Shown one piece after another: positions 9,130-18,112 of a stretch of DNA of 64,000 bases. Origin of the DNA: B25-G16 sp964549945 (GTDB lineage Bacteria > Desulfobacterota > DSM-4660 > Desulfatiglandales > B25-G16); NCBI GenBank assembly GCA_964549945.1, contig CAZJXD010000010.1, forward strand, positions 1 through 64,000, given 5' to 3'. Within the stretch, counting starts at the first letter, position 1. Each line of letters opens with the position of its first letter. The position numbers and the translations under genes were made by a program. Under the pieces are notes generated by a model. It saw only the letters and a list, made by a program, of their open reading frames with translations. It had not been told where the DNA came from and searched no databases.

Positions 9130-11343
9130 CTAAAAACCTCCCTCGCACAGGGGGAGGTTTTCTCCTATAAAGCTCTTCGCCCGAATACTTCCCTTCTGAT
9201 CTATGCTGACCGTAACCGCACCAGCGCGAGCTATCCTTATGGCTGGAATGCCCCTGAATTGCATCTTCCTCTCATTGGTGATGATCAAAAACTCCGGCCT
9301 CGTTTCATCTGCAGCCTGAGTACCCTTATGTATGTGTACTCCTCCATCGAAGAAGTGGAAAGACCAACCGCGGTAGGCTGCGATAACCTCCCCGGCAAGC
9401 TCACCGCTTATCCTTACCTCTTCGATCAACCTTTCCCTGGGGAGATCTGAAATCACTTCCCTCACATGAAAGGTCTCCACCATGAATTGCAGCCTGTCCG
9501 ATCGCGGATAGTTAGGATCCATCGAAAAGAGGTAGTCAACCCTCATGATCTTGTTGTGCCAGAGAAAGGGGGCTATGGCAAATTTGGGAAGGTGAAATCC
9601 CCGTGGGCCAAAGATATTATATGCGAGGAGCATCCTATGGGTTCCCGGAAACCTTATGAACGCCGCATTTCCCCTTCCCACATCCAGAACGGTCACCCTA
9701 AGGCTCCTGTTGAGTCGTGTCTGGTACACCCAGTACCCCATATCCACGAGCAAGATCGTTAAAAGCGCTGCCATGAGAACCCTACAGAAACGCGTTGAGG
9801 GGAAACGGATGCTTAGGTACAGCAATCCGTAAAGCAGCAGCATCTCCAGCCAGCTTGGGCGGATTACCCAGATAGAGCTCCATGGAATATCCGACCAGAA
9901 TTGAACCGCGGAGATTGCCAGATCGAGGCCGGCACTGCCCAGGGAAAGGAGCAATCCTGCGAGAGCCGAGGAGATGAAAAGGGCAACGGAGGAAAGCAAT
10001 CCGAGCGGAACGGCCCACAACCCAATAATGGGGACCACCGTCAGGTTCGCGGGGAGTGCCACGATAGAGAATCGGTGGAAGTGGTGGGCGATCAACGGGA
10101 TTGTCATCACCGTCGCCGCAGTAGTGACCGCCACCATACCTATGGTGTACTTCAGGATTGTGCTTACCAATCGGCTCCTCTGAAAGGGACCTTTCATAGC
10201 AACACATTTCGATATCGGCGTAAAGATCATAGGGGAAAGCCATAGAATGCCCGCCACTGCAATAAAGGACAGCTGAAAGGAGGCGGTAAACAGTGAATCA
10301 CCGCTCAAGGAAAGGACAACGAGTGCTGCCAGGCAAAGGCTTGACCAGACATCTCGTTCCCTTCCGATAATAATGGACCACAGGAATACAAGGATCATGA
10401 CCACAGCCCTTTGGGAGGAGAGCTGAAATCCCGTGATAAGGCCATACCCTATCACGGGCACCATAGTGACGAGCGCGGCGAGTTTCCTGATATCCACCAT
10501 CAGGATTAATCGGTGAGAAAGGGACAGCAGCCATCTGCTGAAGGTGAAGAAGAGCCAGGCTACCAAGCCCAAATGGAGACCTGAAACGGCCATTATGTGG
10601 CCCACCCCTGATCTATCGAAGGGCTCCCTGAGTCGAGAGGTAAGGCCCTGTCTCTCCCCAAGAACGAGGGCGGCATAGATTTCCTGAGCTCGATAGGAGA
10701 GCCTCTGCTGAAAAAACAGCCTCAGCGGTCCTCTTACCCTCTCCAATACGCCATCGATGAAGCCGAGATTCCCCTCCCCCATGGGTACCACGTATCGTCC
10801 ATCCGTCACAACGGCCATGAGGGCGATCCCTCGGCTCTGCATGTAAAAACGGTAATCGAATCTCCCCGGATTATTAAAATTCCTGAACTCCCGTATCCTT
10901 GCGGGAAAACGTATTCGGTCGCCAACCGCGAGCCCTCCGTTGTACTCGTACACCCTTACCCAGAGATTCGTCTTGACCTTTTCCACATCACCGGCACCAA
11001 AGATTCTCTCCGCGCGAAGGGGGAATGTTGCGACCCCAGCGCTCATGTAGGGGGCCTTATAGATGGTCCCCTCAATACCTACCCGTGCATTGCCATCAGC
11101 TAGGGAGCGCAGATTTTCAGCAACGGGCCTTGAAGACTGTGAGTTGATACCGAGAAGGGTAAATAGGGCGAGCAGGTAAAAGGGATGAACCTTGAAGGGG
11201 ACGATATACAGGATGCCCACCACCAGGATCGCGACTAACGGAAGAAGAGTGACCGGCAGATGGACGTTCGCCTGGAAACTATGGCCAACCAGGATCCCAA
11301 CGATGGTTGCACCGAGTGCGGGAACAAGAGGTCGAGAGAACAT
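9130..11343 (-). CDS. comEC: ComEC/Rec2-family DNA uptake channel with degenerate C-terminal metallo-beta-lactamase domain
   Basis: An inner-membrane protein of the family that transports single-stranded DNA during natural transformation. The 737 residues hold N-terminal membrane segments, an OB-like soluble region, the Competence membrane domain (GVGHIMAVSGLHLGLVAW near residue 240 is a family signature) and a C-terminal metallo-beta-lactamase-like domain starting at VTVLDVGRGNAAF. In that last domain the metal-binding THxDxDH motif expected after the first strands is missing; the equivalent stretch reads YLFSMDPNYPRSD. The nuclease-like domain is therefore probably inactive. It is the last gene after murA. 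No other competence genes are in the window. Confidence 0.85.
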   Translation of the reverse strand: MFSRPLVPALGATIVGILVGHSFQANVHLPVTLLPLVAILVVGILYIVPFKVHPFYLLALFTLLGINSQSSRPVAENLRSLADGNARVGIEGTIYKAPYMSAGVATFPLRAERIFGAGDVEKVKTNLWVRVYEYNGGLAVGDRIRFPARIREFRNFNNPGRFDYRFYMQSRGIALMAVVTDGRYVVPMGEGNLGFIDGVLERVRGPLRLFFQQRLSYRAQEIYAALVLGERQGLTSRLREPFDRSGVGHIMAVSGLHLGLVAWLFFTFSRWLLSLSHRLILMVDIRKLAALVTMVPVIGYGLITGFQLSSQRAVVMILVFLWSIIIGRERDVWSSLCLAALVVLSLSGDSLFTASFQLSFIAVAGILWLSPMIFTPISKCVAMKGPFQRSRLVSTILKYTIGMVAVTTAATVMTIPLIAHHFHRFSIVALPANLTVVPIIGLWAVPLGLLSSVALFISSALAGLLLSLGSAGLDLAISAVQFWSDIPWSSIWVIRPSWLEMLLLYGLLYLSIRFPSTRFCRVLMAALLTILLVDMGYWVYQTRLNRSLRVTVLDVGRGNAAFIRFPGTHRMLLAYNIFGPRGFHLPKFAIAPFLWHNKIMRVDYLFSMDPNYPRSDRLQFMVETFHVREVISDLPRERLIEEVRISGELAGEVIAAYRGWSFHFFDGGVHIHKGTQAADETRPEFLIITNERKMQFRGIPAIRIARAGAVTVSIDQKGSIRAKSFIGENLPLCEGGF
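9133..9161. terminator. Bidirectional intrinsic terminator after acsE, overlapping the 3' end of comEC
   Basis: AAAACCTCCC (9133-9142) and GGGAGGTTTT (9152-9161) form a 10-bp stem with a 9-nt loop and T runs on both strands. It ends the acs operon. On the minus strand the same bases encode the last residues of ComEC (LCEGGF and stop). Confidence 0.85.
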
Positions 11344-11350
11344 TGCAGTT

Positions 11351-11417
11351 ACTCGTTGCTGGTTGCTGGTTATTCGTCTAAAGAATAAAAAACGAGTAAC
11401 AAGTAACCAGCAACCAG
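11351..11417. repeat. Nested inverted repeat between murA and comEC
   Basis: CTGGTTGCTGGTTA (11359-11372) and TAACCAGCAACCAG (11404-11417) are perfect 14-bp arms. A second pair, ACTCGTT (11351-11357) and AACGAGT (11391-11397), interleaves with them. The arm contains a tandem CTGGTTG. It lies between the murA stop and the comEC start and looks like a small dispersed intergenic repeat that could fold in the transcript. Confidence 0.7.
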
Positions 11418-11418
11418 T

Positions 11419-12672
11419 CTAGTACTTCTCGCGCCAAATCCTGGCACCGAGGCTCGATAACTTCAGATCCAGGTCCTGATAACCCCTATCCAGGTGATAA
11501 ACCCTCGAGATCTCCGTCCGCCCCTCGGCTGCGAGACCGGCCAGAATAAGGGAAGCGCTTGCCCTCAAATCGGTGGCCATCACCTGAGCCCCGGACAAGC
11601 GACCCTTCCCTTTTACTACCGCCTGACCTCCGTTGATCTCGATATCCGCCCCCATTCTCCTTAATTCGCTCACGTGCATGAACCTGTTCTCGAATATGGT
11701 CTCCCTTATGACGCTCCATCCATCAGCCAGGCACATGAGGGCCATAAATTGAGCCTGCATATCCGTGGGAAATCCCGGAAACGGCATGGTGGTAATATCC
11801 ACACTCTTGACGTGATCATGACTCCTCGCAACGAGGTCTTCGCCCTGTTTCTCGATATCCATGCCGCTATCCTGAAGCTTTTCGACTATCGCCTCTATGT
11901 GTCCCGCATCGCATCCCTTTATCTTCACGTTTCCCCTCGTGATCCCCGCGGCGATCAAAAGGGTGCCTGACTCGATCCGATCCGGTATGATCGCGTATCT
12001 GACTGGGTGCAGCTCCTTTGTCCCTGTGATGGTTATGGTATCGGTCCCTGCCCCTTCAATGCGCGCGCCCATGAGCTTCAGGAAATTGGCCAGATCTACT
12101 ACCTCTGGCTCCTTCGCGGCGTTGTGCAGGGTAGTTACCCCCTCTGCCCTCACGGCGGCCATCATCATATTTTCCGTTCCGGTAACCGTGGATATATCGA
12201 AGAATATGTCAGCCCCTCTGATTTTATCGGCACGTGCCACCACATACCCATGTTCTAAACTGACATCAACTCCCATTGCGGAAAGGCCCTTGAGGTGCAA
12301 GTCAATTGGCCGTTCACCAATGGCACAGCCCCCGGGAAGCGATATTCTCGCCCTCCCTAATCTGGACAAAAGCGGACCGAGGACCAGCACCGATGCCCGC
12401 ATTGTTTTGACCAACTTGTAAGCGGCGACATGGCTTGTAATGGTGTCCGAGTTGACCCTGAGGCAGTGACCATCCTCCTCGAAGGCTACCCCTATATTGG
12501 AGGTGATCTCCTTTATGGTATCGATGTCCCGTAATCTTGGGATGTTCTCCAAGCAGTGCCACCCACCCGTGAGCATACAGGCCGATATGATGGGTAAGGC
12601 GGCATTCTTGGAGCCGCTAATCCTTACCTCTCCCTCAAGGGGAACTCCCCCTTCGATGACGATTTTATCCAT
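11419..12672 (-). CDS. murA: UDP-N-acetylglucosamine 1-carboxyvinyltransferase
   Basis: Catalyses the first committed step of peptidoglycan synthesis, moving enolpyruvate from PEP to UDP-GlcNAc. At 417 residues it is full length and starts MDKIVIEGGVPLEGEVRISGSKNAALP, which holds the family's conserved Lys and Asn. The EPSP-synthase fold covers the whole protein. It overlaps prmC by 8 bases and belongs to the rho-rpmE-prfA-prmC-murA-comEC gene string. Whether the catalytic loop has the usual Cys or an Asp was not settled by eye. Confidence 0.95.
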   Translation of the reverse strand: MDKIVIEGGVPLEGEVRISGSKNAALPIISACMLTGGWHCLENIPRLRDIDTIKEITSNIGVAFEEDGHCLRVNSDTITSHVAAYKLVKTMRASVLVLGPLLSRLGRARISLPGGCAIGERPIDLHLKGLSAMGVDVSLEHGYVVARADKIRGADIFFDISTVTGTENMMMAAVRAEGVTTLHNAAKEPEVVDLANFLKLMGARIEGAGTDTITITGTKELHPVRYAIIPDRIESGTLLIAAGITRGNVKIKGCDAGHIEAIVEKLQDSGMDIEKQGEDLVARSHDHVKSVDITTMPFPGFPTDMQAQFMALMCLADGWSVIRETIFENRFMHVSELRRMGADIEINGGQAVVKGKGRLSGAQVMATDLRASASLILAGLAAEGRTEISRVYHLDRGYQDLDLKLSSLGARIWREKY

Positions 12673-13558
12673 GTTTCTTCCTGGCCTTCACCATCCGGTA
12701 GGAGTTTCGGTAATCCACGATTCGTTCTTTATACCCAAAGCATTGTGCCGAGTCTATAAGATTCAATGCCCTTTCCGTTTGATGCGGGTCCATCTCCACG
12801 AGGAGCCACCCTCCGTCCCGTAGATATGGCCCACTCTCTCCGATTAATCGTTGAATACAGCGCATGCCTCCCTCTCTCCCATCAAGGGCAGCTCTGGGCT
12901 CATAGCACCGTATCTCGGGTGCCAGGGATCCGAAGTCCTCGGTAGCGATGTAGGGCGGGTTGGAGACGATCATATCAAATGCCAATGAGCTACCGGTGAA
13001 CGGCTCAAGGAGATCGCCCTCACAGAAGATTATCCTCTCTCCAAGGTTATGGCGTCGTGCATTCTCTTCAGCCAATTGAAGGGCTTCAGGGGAAATATCG
13101 CTCGCCCAAATCCTCGCGCCTTCGATCTCCTTGGCCAGCGCGATGGCGATGGCACCAGATCCGGTGCCTACGTCCAGTATCATGGGATCATCGATATTAT
13201 TTGATAGGAGGCCCTCTTGCCTGAGCCTAAGCGCCTCCTCCACGAGGACCTCGGTCTCCGGCCTTGGAATCAACACCGCGGGGTTCACCATAAGGTCAAG
13301 GGACCAAAACTCCTGGTGCCCGGTTATGTATTGAAGCGGCTCCCTTTTGGCGCGTCTCCGCACGAGTGACCGAAAGCCCTCAATCTCCACCTTTCGCAAC
13401 GGCTGGTCGTAATCGAGGTAAAGCTCAACCCTGGTTTTCTTTAGCTGGTGGGATAGTAGAACCTCGGCACAGAGCCGCGGGCTATCGATTGCCTTTTCCT
13501 TGAGATAATCGGCGGTGAGATCTAAGAGTTCCTTGATAGTCCATCGCTTTTCTTTCAT
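12665..13558 (-). CDS. prmC: Release factor glutamine methyltransferase
   Basis: Methylates the Gln of the GGQ motif in peptide release factors. The 297-residue protein has an N-terminal helical domain and a Rossmann methyltransferase domain with the SAM-binding loop DVGTGSGAIAIALA (about 127-140) and the substrate signature VSNPPYI (about 194). It overlaps prfA by 4 bases (ATGA), so enzyme and substrate are translationally coupled. Confidence 0.95.
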   Translation of the reverse strand: MKEKRWTIKELLDLTADYLKEKAIDSPRLCAEVLLSHQLKKTRVELYLDYDQPLRKVEIEGFRSLVRRRAKREPLQYITGHQEFWSLDLMVNPAVLIPRPETEVLVEEALRLRQEGLLSNNIDDPMILDVGTGSGAIAIALAKEIEGARIWASDISPEALQLAEENARRHNLGERIIFCEGDLLEPFTGSSLAFDMIVSNPPYIATEDFGSLAPEIRCYEPRAALDGREGGMRCIQRLIGESGPYLRDGGWLLVEMDPHQTERALNLIDSAQCFGYKERIVDYRNSYRMVKARKKHG

Positions 13559-14637
13559 GAGAGCTGGTGCGCTCGGCGCTTCTCTGAAGAGGTGTTGAAA
13601 TGGGTTATAAGGGGGTGCAAGATGAGGTCAAGGTCACCCTGAAGGATCTCATCGAGCCTATAGATCGTTAAACCTATCCTATGATCGGTGATCCTTCCCT
13701 GGGGGAAATTATAGGTTCTTATCTTCTCGCTCCTGTCTCCCATGCCCACCATACTCCTTCGATCCTCGGATAGCTTGGATCGTTGCTGTTGTTCCTCCAG
13801 ATCGAGAAGTCGAGATCGTAAGATCTTCATCGCCTTGGCCTTATTCTTGTGCTGAGATCGTTCGTCCTGACAAGAAACGACCAATCCCGTGGGAATATGG
13901 GTGATCCTCACCGCAGAATCGGTGGTGTTCACGCTCTGACCTCCAGGCCCTGACGATCGGAAGACATCTATCCTCAGATCTTCGGGATCAATCCTCACCT
14001 CAACTTCCTCCGCCTCGGGCAGTATTGCCACCGTCACTGCCGAGGTATGGATCCGACCCTTTGATTCCGTCTCCGGGATCCTCTGCACTCGATGAACTCC
14101 GCTCTCATATTTAAGGCGGCTGTATACCCTTCTCCCCTCCACCAACGCGATGATCTCCTTGAAACCTCCTAAACCAGTGGGGCTCTGGCTTAGGATATCC
14201 ATCTTCCAGCCATTCCTTTCTATGTAGCGGCAGTACATCCTGAAGAGGTCCGTGACGAAAAGGGCCGCCTCCTCCCCTCCAGTACCTGCCCTTATCTCCA
14301 GGATGCAATTCTTTTCGTCCCTCGGATCCTTGGGCAGGAGCAGATGCTCCATCTCATTTTCCAATCCCGATAACGTATTCTTCAGTTCCTCCAACTCCGC
14401 CCTGGCAAGCTCCCTTATCCCGCTATCGGCATCGTGGAGAAGGCTCTTTGCATCACTCATCTTGTCCTGGGTTTCCTTGTACTTGCGGAAGGCCCCGATG
14501 AGAGGCAGGAGACTCGTATGCTCCCTTACATACTTCTGGTAGAGACCCTGTTGCCGGATAACCTCCTGTTTACCGAGCTCGCGTTCCAGAGTATCAAAGC
14601 GTCTCTCTGCCTCCTCAATTTGAGAGAACATGCTCAT
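13555..14637 (-). CDS. prfA: Peptide chain release factor 1
   Basis: Recognises UAA and UAG and releases the finished peptide. The 360 residues are the standard length. The GGQ tripeptide sits in RSSGPGGQSVNTTDSAVRI (about residue 230). RF1 does not read UGA, so it would not compete directly at the cooS UGA; RF2 is not in the window. It lies between rpmE and prmC with overlaps on both sides. Confidence 0.96.
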   Translation of the reverse strand: MSMFSQIEEAERRFDTLERELGKQEVIRQQGLYQKYVREHTSLLPLIGAFRKYKETQDKMSDAKSLLHDADSGIRELARAELEELKNTLSGLENEMEHLLLPKDPRDEKNCILEIRAGTGGEEAALFVTDLFRMYCRYIERNGWKMDILSQSPTGLGGFKEIIALVEGRRVYSRLKYESGVHRVQRIPETESKGRIHTSAVTVAILPEAEEVEVRIDPEDLRIDVFRSSGPGGQSVNTTDSAVRITHIPTGLVVSCQDERSQHKNKAKAMKILRSRLLDLEEQQQRSKLSEDRRSMVGMGDRSEKIRTYNFPQGRITDHRIGLTIYRLDEILQGDLDLILHPLITHFNTSSEKRRAHQLS

Positions 14638-14879
14638 TCATTCTCTTCTTTCTTGACTTTCTCGCCCCCGCCTTGTTTCAGGGATTTCTGATACTTGCGT
14701 CTGAAACGTTCAACACGCCCCGTGGAATCGACGATCTTCTGTTGGCCGGTAAAGAGGGGATGACATTGGGAGCATATCTCGACGTTGATCTCCTTTACCG
14801 TGGAAAAGGTCTCGAATTCGTTCCCGCAGGCGCAGTGAACAATCGCCTTCTGAAAGGGTGGGTGGATATCCTTTTTCAT
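14634..14879 (-). CDS. rpmE: 50S ribosomal protein bL31 (zinc-binding type)
   Basis: Ribosomal protein of the large subunit. From the ATG at 14879 (GGAG nine bases upstream) it is 81 residues. Cysteines in HCACGNEF and ICSQCHPL form the four-cysteine zinc site of the C+ form. The conserved HPLFTGQQ and VERFRRKY segments follow, with a short charged tail. An in-frame ATG at 14894 would add five residues. It lies between rho and prfA, the usual order. Confidence 0.93.
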   Translation of the reverse strand: MKKDIHPPFQKAIVHCACGNEFETFSTVKEINVEICSQCHPLFTGQQKIVDSTGRVERFRRKYQKSLKQGGGEKVKKEENE

Positions 14880-14945
14880 CTTTCTCGTCTCCATTCACAA
14901 AAGAGTAACCGCTCGAGCGCGTGAGCCCTTTGCCAGGCTCCCGCC

Positions 14946-16193
14946 TCATTGATTCATTGAGTCCAAGAAATCCTTGTTGGTTTTCGTTCCCGATATCTTA
15001 TCCAGCAGGAATTCCATGCTATCAACCGGTGTGAGGGGTGCTAAGAGCTTGCGGAGAATCCAGATACGATTGAGATCATCCTTGGGAATCAAAAGCTCCT
15101 CCTTCCTTGTCCCCGAACGATTGATATCAAGAGCGGGAAAGATTCTCCTATCGCTCAGCTTCCTATCAAGGTTGACCTCCATGTTTCCGGTGCCCTTGAA
15201 CTCCTCAAAGATCACCTCATCCATTCTGCTCCCCGTATCAATGAGGGCAGTTGCGATGATCGTGAGGCTACCCCCCTCCTCGAGGTTTCTGGCGGCACCG
15301 AAAAATCTCTTGGGCCGATGGAGGGCATTTGAATCAACCCCTCCTGAGAGGATCTTACCGCTCGGCGGAACCACCGTGTTGTAGGCCCTTGCGAGACGAG
15401 TGATGCTGTCCAAGAGAATCAGCACATCTTTTTTGTGCTCGGTTAATCTCTTGGCCTTCTCCAGTACCATCTCAGCGACCTGCACGTGGCGCTGGGGCGG
15501 CTCATCAAAGGTCGAGCTGATTACCTCCGCCTTCACCGATCTGGCCATATCGGTAACCTCTTCGGGGCGCTCATCGATCAGAAGGACAATCTTGTATATG
15601 TCGGGGTGATTTTCAGTCACCGCATTTGCGATGTCCTTGAGGAGCATCGTCTTTCCCGCCCTGGGTGGAGACACAATCAACCCCCTTTGCCCCTTGCCAA
15701 GAGGTGCTAATAGATCTAATATCCTGGTGCAGAGGTTATCGGGATCTGTTTCCAGCCTAATTCGCTCCGTGGGGTAGAGAGGGGTCAAGTTATCGAAGAG
15801 TATCTTCTCCGCCGCTACCTCCGGGTCTTCAAAGTTGATATTCTCCACCTTGAGCAGCGCAAAGTACCTCTCCCCGTCCTTTGGTGGTCTGATCTGCCCT
15901 GAAACCGTATCCCCTGTTTTTAGCATGAACCGTCTGATCTGAGAGGGCGACACGTACATATCGTCGGGGCCAGGGAGATAGTTAGAGTCAGGGGAGCGGA
16001 GAAACCCGAAACCATCAGGCAGGATCTCCAACACGCCTTCTCCGTTAATGACACCATTTTGCTCCGTCTGAGCCTGCAAGATGGAGAAAATAAGGTCCTG
16101 TCTTCGCATATCAGTGGCTCCCCCTATACTGAAGGACCTGGCCATAGTTATCAGCTCGCCGATATTCTTCTTCTTAAGCTCAACTAAGTTCAT
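14946..16193 (-). CDS. rho: Transcription termination factor Rho
   Basis: Hexameric RNA-dependent ATPase that ends transcription. The 415 residues are full length. They hold the N-terminal Rho domain, the cold-shock-like RNA-binding domain (GVLEILPDGFGFLRSP), Walker A SPPRAGKTML (about 175), Walker B VLILLDS (about 260) and the C-terminal secondary RNA site. It is the first gene of the rho-to-comEC string and has a candidate promoter 215-245 nt upstream. Confidence 0.97.
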   Translation of the reverse strand: MNLVELKKKNIGELITMARSFSIGGATDMRRQDLIFSILQAQTEQNGVINGEGVLEILPDGFGFLRSPDSNYLPGPDDMYVSPSQIRRFMLKTGDTVSGQIRPPKDGERYFALLKVENINFEDPEVAAEKILFDNLTPLYPTERIRLETDPDNLCTRILDLLAPLGKGQRGLIVSPPRAGKTMLLKDIANAVTENHPDIYKIVLLIDERPEEVTDMARSVKAEVISSTFDEPPQRHVQVAEMVLEKAKRLTEHKKDVLILLDSITRLARAYNTVVPPSGKILSGGVDSNALHRPKRFFGAARNLEEGGSLTIIATALIDTGSRMDEVIFEEFKGTGNMEVNLDRKLSDRRIFPALDINRSGTRKEELLIPKDDLNRIWILRKLLAPLTPVDSMEFLLDKISGTKTNKDFLDSMNQ

Positions 16194-16408
16194 CGCTTAT
16201 CCTACCTCTAAGGATCCCTAAATGTTAGTGTTCTTTTCCTATTTTCAGCCTGTTACACGCAATGACATACACCCCTTGGGGAGTACTCTCCGACACCTCT
16301 ATTATTTCATGAATCTATGGCAGTCGCTGATTGTTTAGTAGACCTTTATGATAAAAATATAATAGAATGAGGAATGCGTTTTGCGGATACTTAAATTCTC
16401 ATATTATA

Positions 16409-16438
16409 ATAATATAAACCCCAAAATCCCTATGTCAA
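16409..16438 (-). promoter_or_regulatory. Putative promoter of the rho operon
   Basis: On the minus strand there is TTGACA (16438-16433), an 18-nt spacer and TATTAT (16414-16409). It lies in the gap between rluD and rho and would give a leader of about 210 nt. The leader has small hairpins (GGAG-AGTA-CTCC near 16290) and may allow autoregulation, but that is inference. Confidence 0.5.
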
Positions 16439-16455
16439 GGGATTTTACCACATTT

Positions 16456-17448
16456 TTAGCCTCTGCCCAGCTTCACCGCACCGAGCCATTCAATGAGTTC
16501 TTCCATATCCGGGTGAAGAGGGGCCTTGAACTCCACATACCTCTTCGACTCGGGATGAATAAATCCCAGCATCTCAGCGTGGAGCATCTGCCTCTTGGCC
16601 AAGGCCAGCGCCCCTTGCATCATAACCTCCTGCTGCCTCCACCACCTCTTACCATATCCATAGGTCCTATCACCGAGCACCGGGTAGCCCATGTACGCCA
16701 GGTGAACTCGTATTTGATGAGTTCTCCCCGTATGAATCGCCACCTTTAGGAGCGAGATATCCAACGGAAAGGCGGATACAACCTCCCACTCCGTTATTGC
16801 CCTCCTGCCCTTGAGGAGGGAGACGCTCATCTCCTTTCTCTTTACCGGATGCCTGCCAATTGGCAGATCCATGAATCCATGCTCGCCTTCCGGCCTTCCA
16901 TGAACCAGGGCGAGGTATCTCTTCGTAACCTCCCTCCTCTTGAATTGATCGGCCAAGAACTCGCGAGCCCGATCATCTTTCGCTACTACCATTACTCCTG
17001 AGGTGTCCTTATCGAGCCTATGAACGATGCCCGGCCTCAGACACGTGCCCAGGGAAGGCAGATGAGCGAATCTATGAACGAGGCCATGAACTAGCGTTCC
17101 TCCTCGGTGGCCGGGAGATGGATGAACAACCAAGCCCGGTGGCTTGTTCACTACCAAAATGGAGTTATCCTCGTGAAGAAGATCGAACTCCACGTCCTCT
17201 GGCTCTCCCAAAGGAGTTGAGAGGGATGTAAGAAGAATCGTGATCCTATCGCCAGGCTTCAGCTGGTAACTCGACTTCCTTGTCTCACCGTTGACCTTTA
17301 CCGCACCAACTCTTATGAGATCCTGAATCCTGGCCCTCGATAAATCTACCTCCCTATGCCCAGAGAGGTATTTGTCAAGTCTCACATCGGTATCGACGGA
17401 TAATTGCCGGAAGATAATGGTTTTTTCTCTACTACGTCCCACAATCAT
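16456..17448 (-). CDS. rluD: RluA/RluD-family 23S rRNA pseudouridine synthase
   Basis: Converts uridines of rRNA to pseudouridine. The 330 residues hold an N-terminal S4 RNA-binding domain (RLDKYLSGHR, about 25-85) and the catalytic domain with GIVHRLDKDTSG (about 155), whose Asp is the catalytic residue. Whether the target is the RluD or another site cannot be told from sequence. It follows carD by 13 bases and has no strong ribosome binding site of its own. Confidence 0.88.
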   Translation of the reverse strand: MIVGRSREKTIIFRQLSVDTDVRLDKYLSGHREVDLSRARIQDLIRVGAVKVNGETRKSSYQLKPGDRITILLTSLSTPLGEPEDVEFDLLHEDNSILVVNKPPGLVVHPSPGHRGGTLVHGLVHRFAHLPSLGTCLRPGIVHRLDKDTSGVMVVAKDDRAREFLADQFKRREVTKRYLALVHGRPEGEHGFMDLPIGRHPVKRKEMSVSLLKGRRAITEWEVVSAFPLDISLLKVAIHTGRTHQIRVHLAYMGYPVLGDRTYGYGKRWWRQQEVMMQGALALAKRQMLHAEMLGFIHPESKRYVEFKAPLHPDMEELIEWLGAVKLGRG

Positions 17449-17461
17449 CCGCTAAGGCAGG

Positions 17462-17965
17462 TTACCCTTCATCCTGTGTTTGCACAGAGAGATTCAATTG
17501 GATGTCTTTTTCCACATCTTCTTCCCTCATGTTCTTGGCAAGGGAAATCTCCTTTACCAGAAGACTTCTCGCCGTATCCAGCATCTTTCTCTCCCCAAAT
17601 GATAGCTCCTTATCCTGTTGTATGGTACATAGATCCCGATAAACCTCTGCAACCTCATACACAGAACCACTTTTAATCTTATCCATATAGTCCCTATAAC
17701 GCCTATTCCATGTCTGATTATCATCCACGGAAATATCCCTCTTGTGGAGTATGGAAAAGACCTTGGTAACCTCTTTCTGGTTTATTATCTGCCGTAATCC
17801 CACGTTTTCCGTGTTCGAAGACGGGATCATGATTATCATATTGGTGTCGAGTATCCTCATCACATAAAAATTTTCCTGACAGTCCGATATGGTTCTGTTC
17901 TCGATCCTTTCTATAATCCCAACCCCATGTGCTGGATACACGGCTAAATCCCCTACCTTAAACAT
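17462..17965 (-). CDS. carD: CarD/CdnL-family RNA polymerase-binding transcription regulator
   Basis: Binds the beta subunit of RNA polymerase and stabilises open promoter complexes, often at rRNA promoters. The 167 residues begin with the CarD_CdnL_TRCF Tudor-like domain (MFKVGDLAVYPAHGVGIIERIE) and continue with the helical DNA-contacting domain. The ATG follows AGGAGG. It stands between hppA and rluD on the same strand. Confidence 0.93.
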   Translation of the reverse strand: MFKVGDLAVYPAHGVGIIERIENRTISDCQENFYVMRILDTNMIIMIPSSNTENVGLRQIINQKEVTKVFSILHKRDISVDDNQTWNRRYRDYMDKIKSGSVYEVAEVYRDLCTIQQDKELSFGERKMLDTARSLLVKEISLAKNMREEDVEKDIQLNLSVQTQDEG

Positions 17966-18112
17966 TATTGCCTCCTATTGTTAGATTATACACACAACGC
18001 GGAACGCGACCACTTCCATCAGTGGGACACTATCGTCTTATTCTCACCGCTATAAAAACGCTCACCCCTTCATCACACGGCCCTTGCTAACCCCCCGCAG
18101 GCCTTAAGGGTA

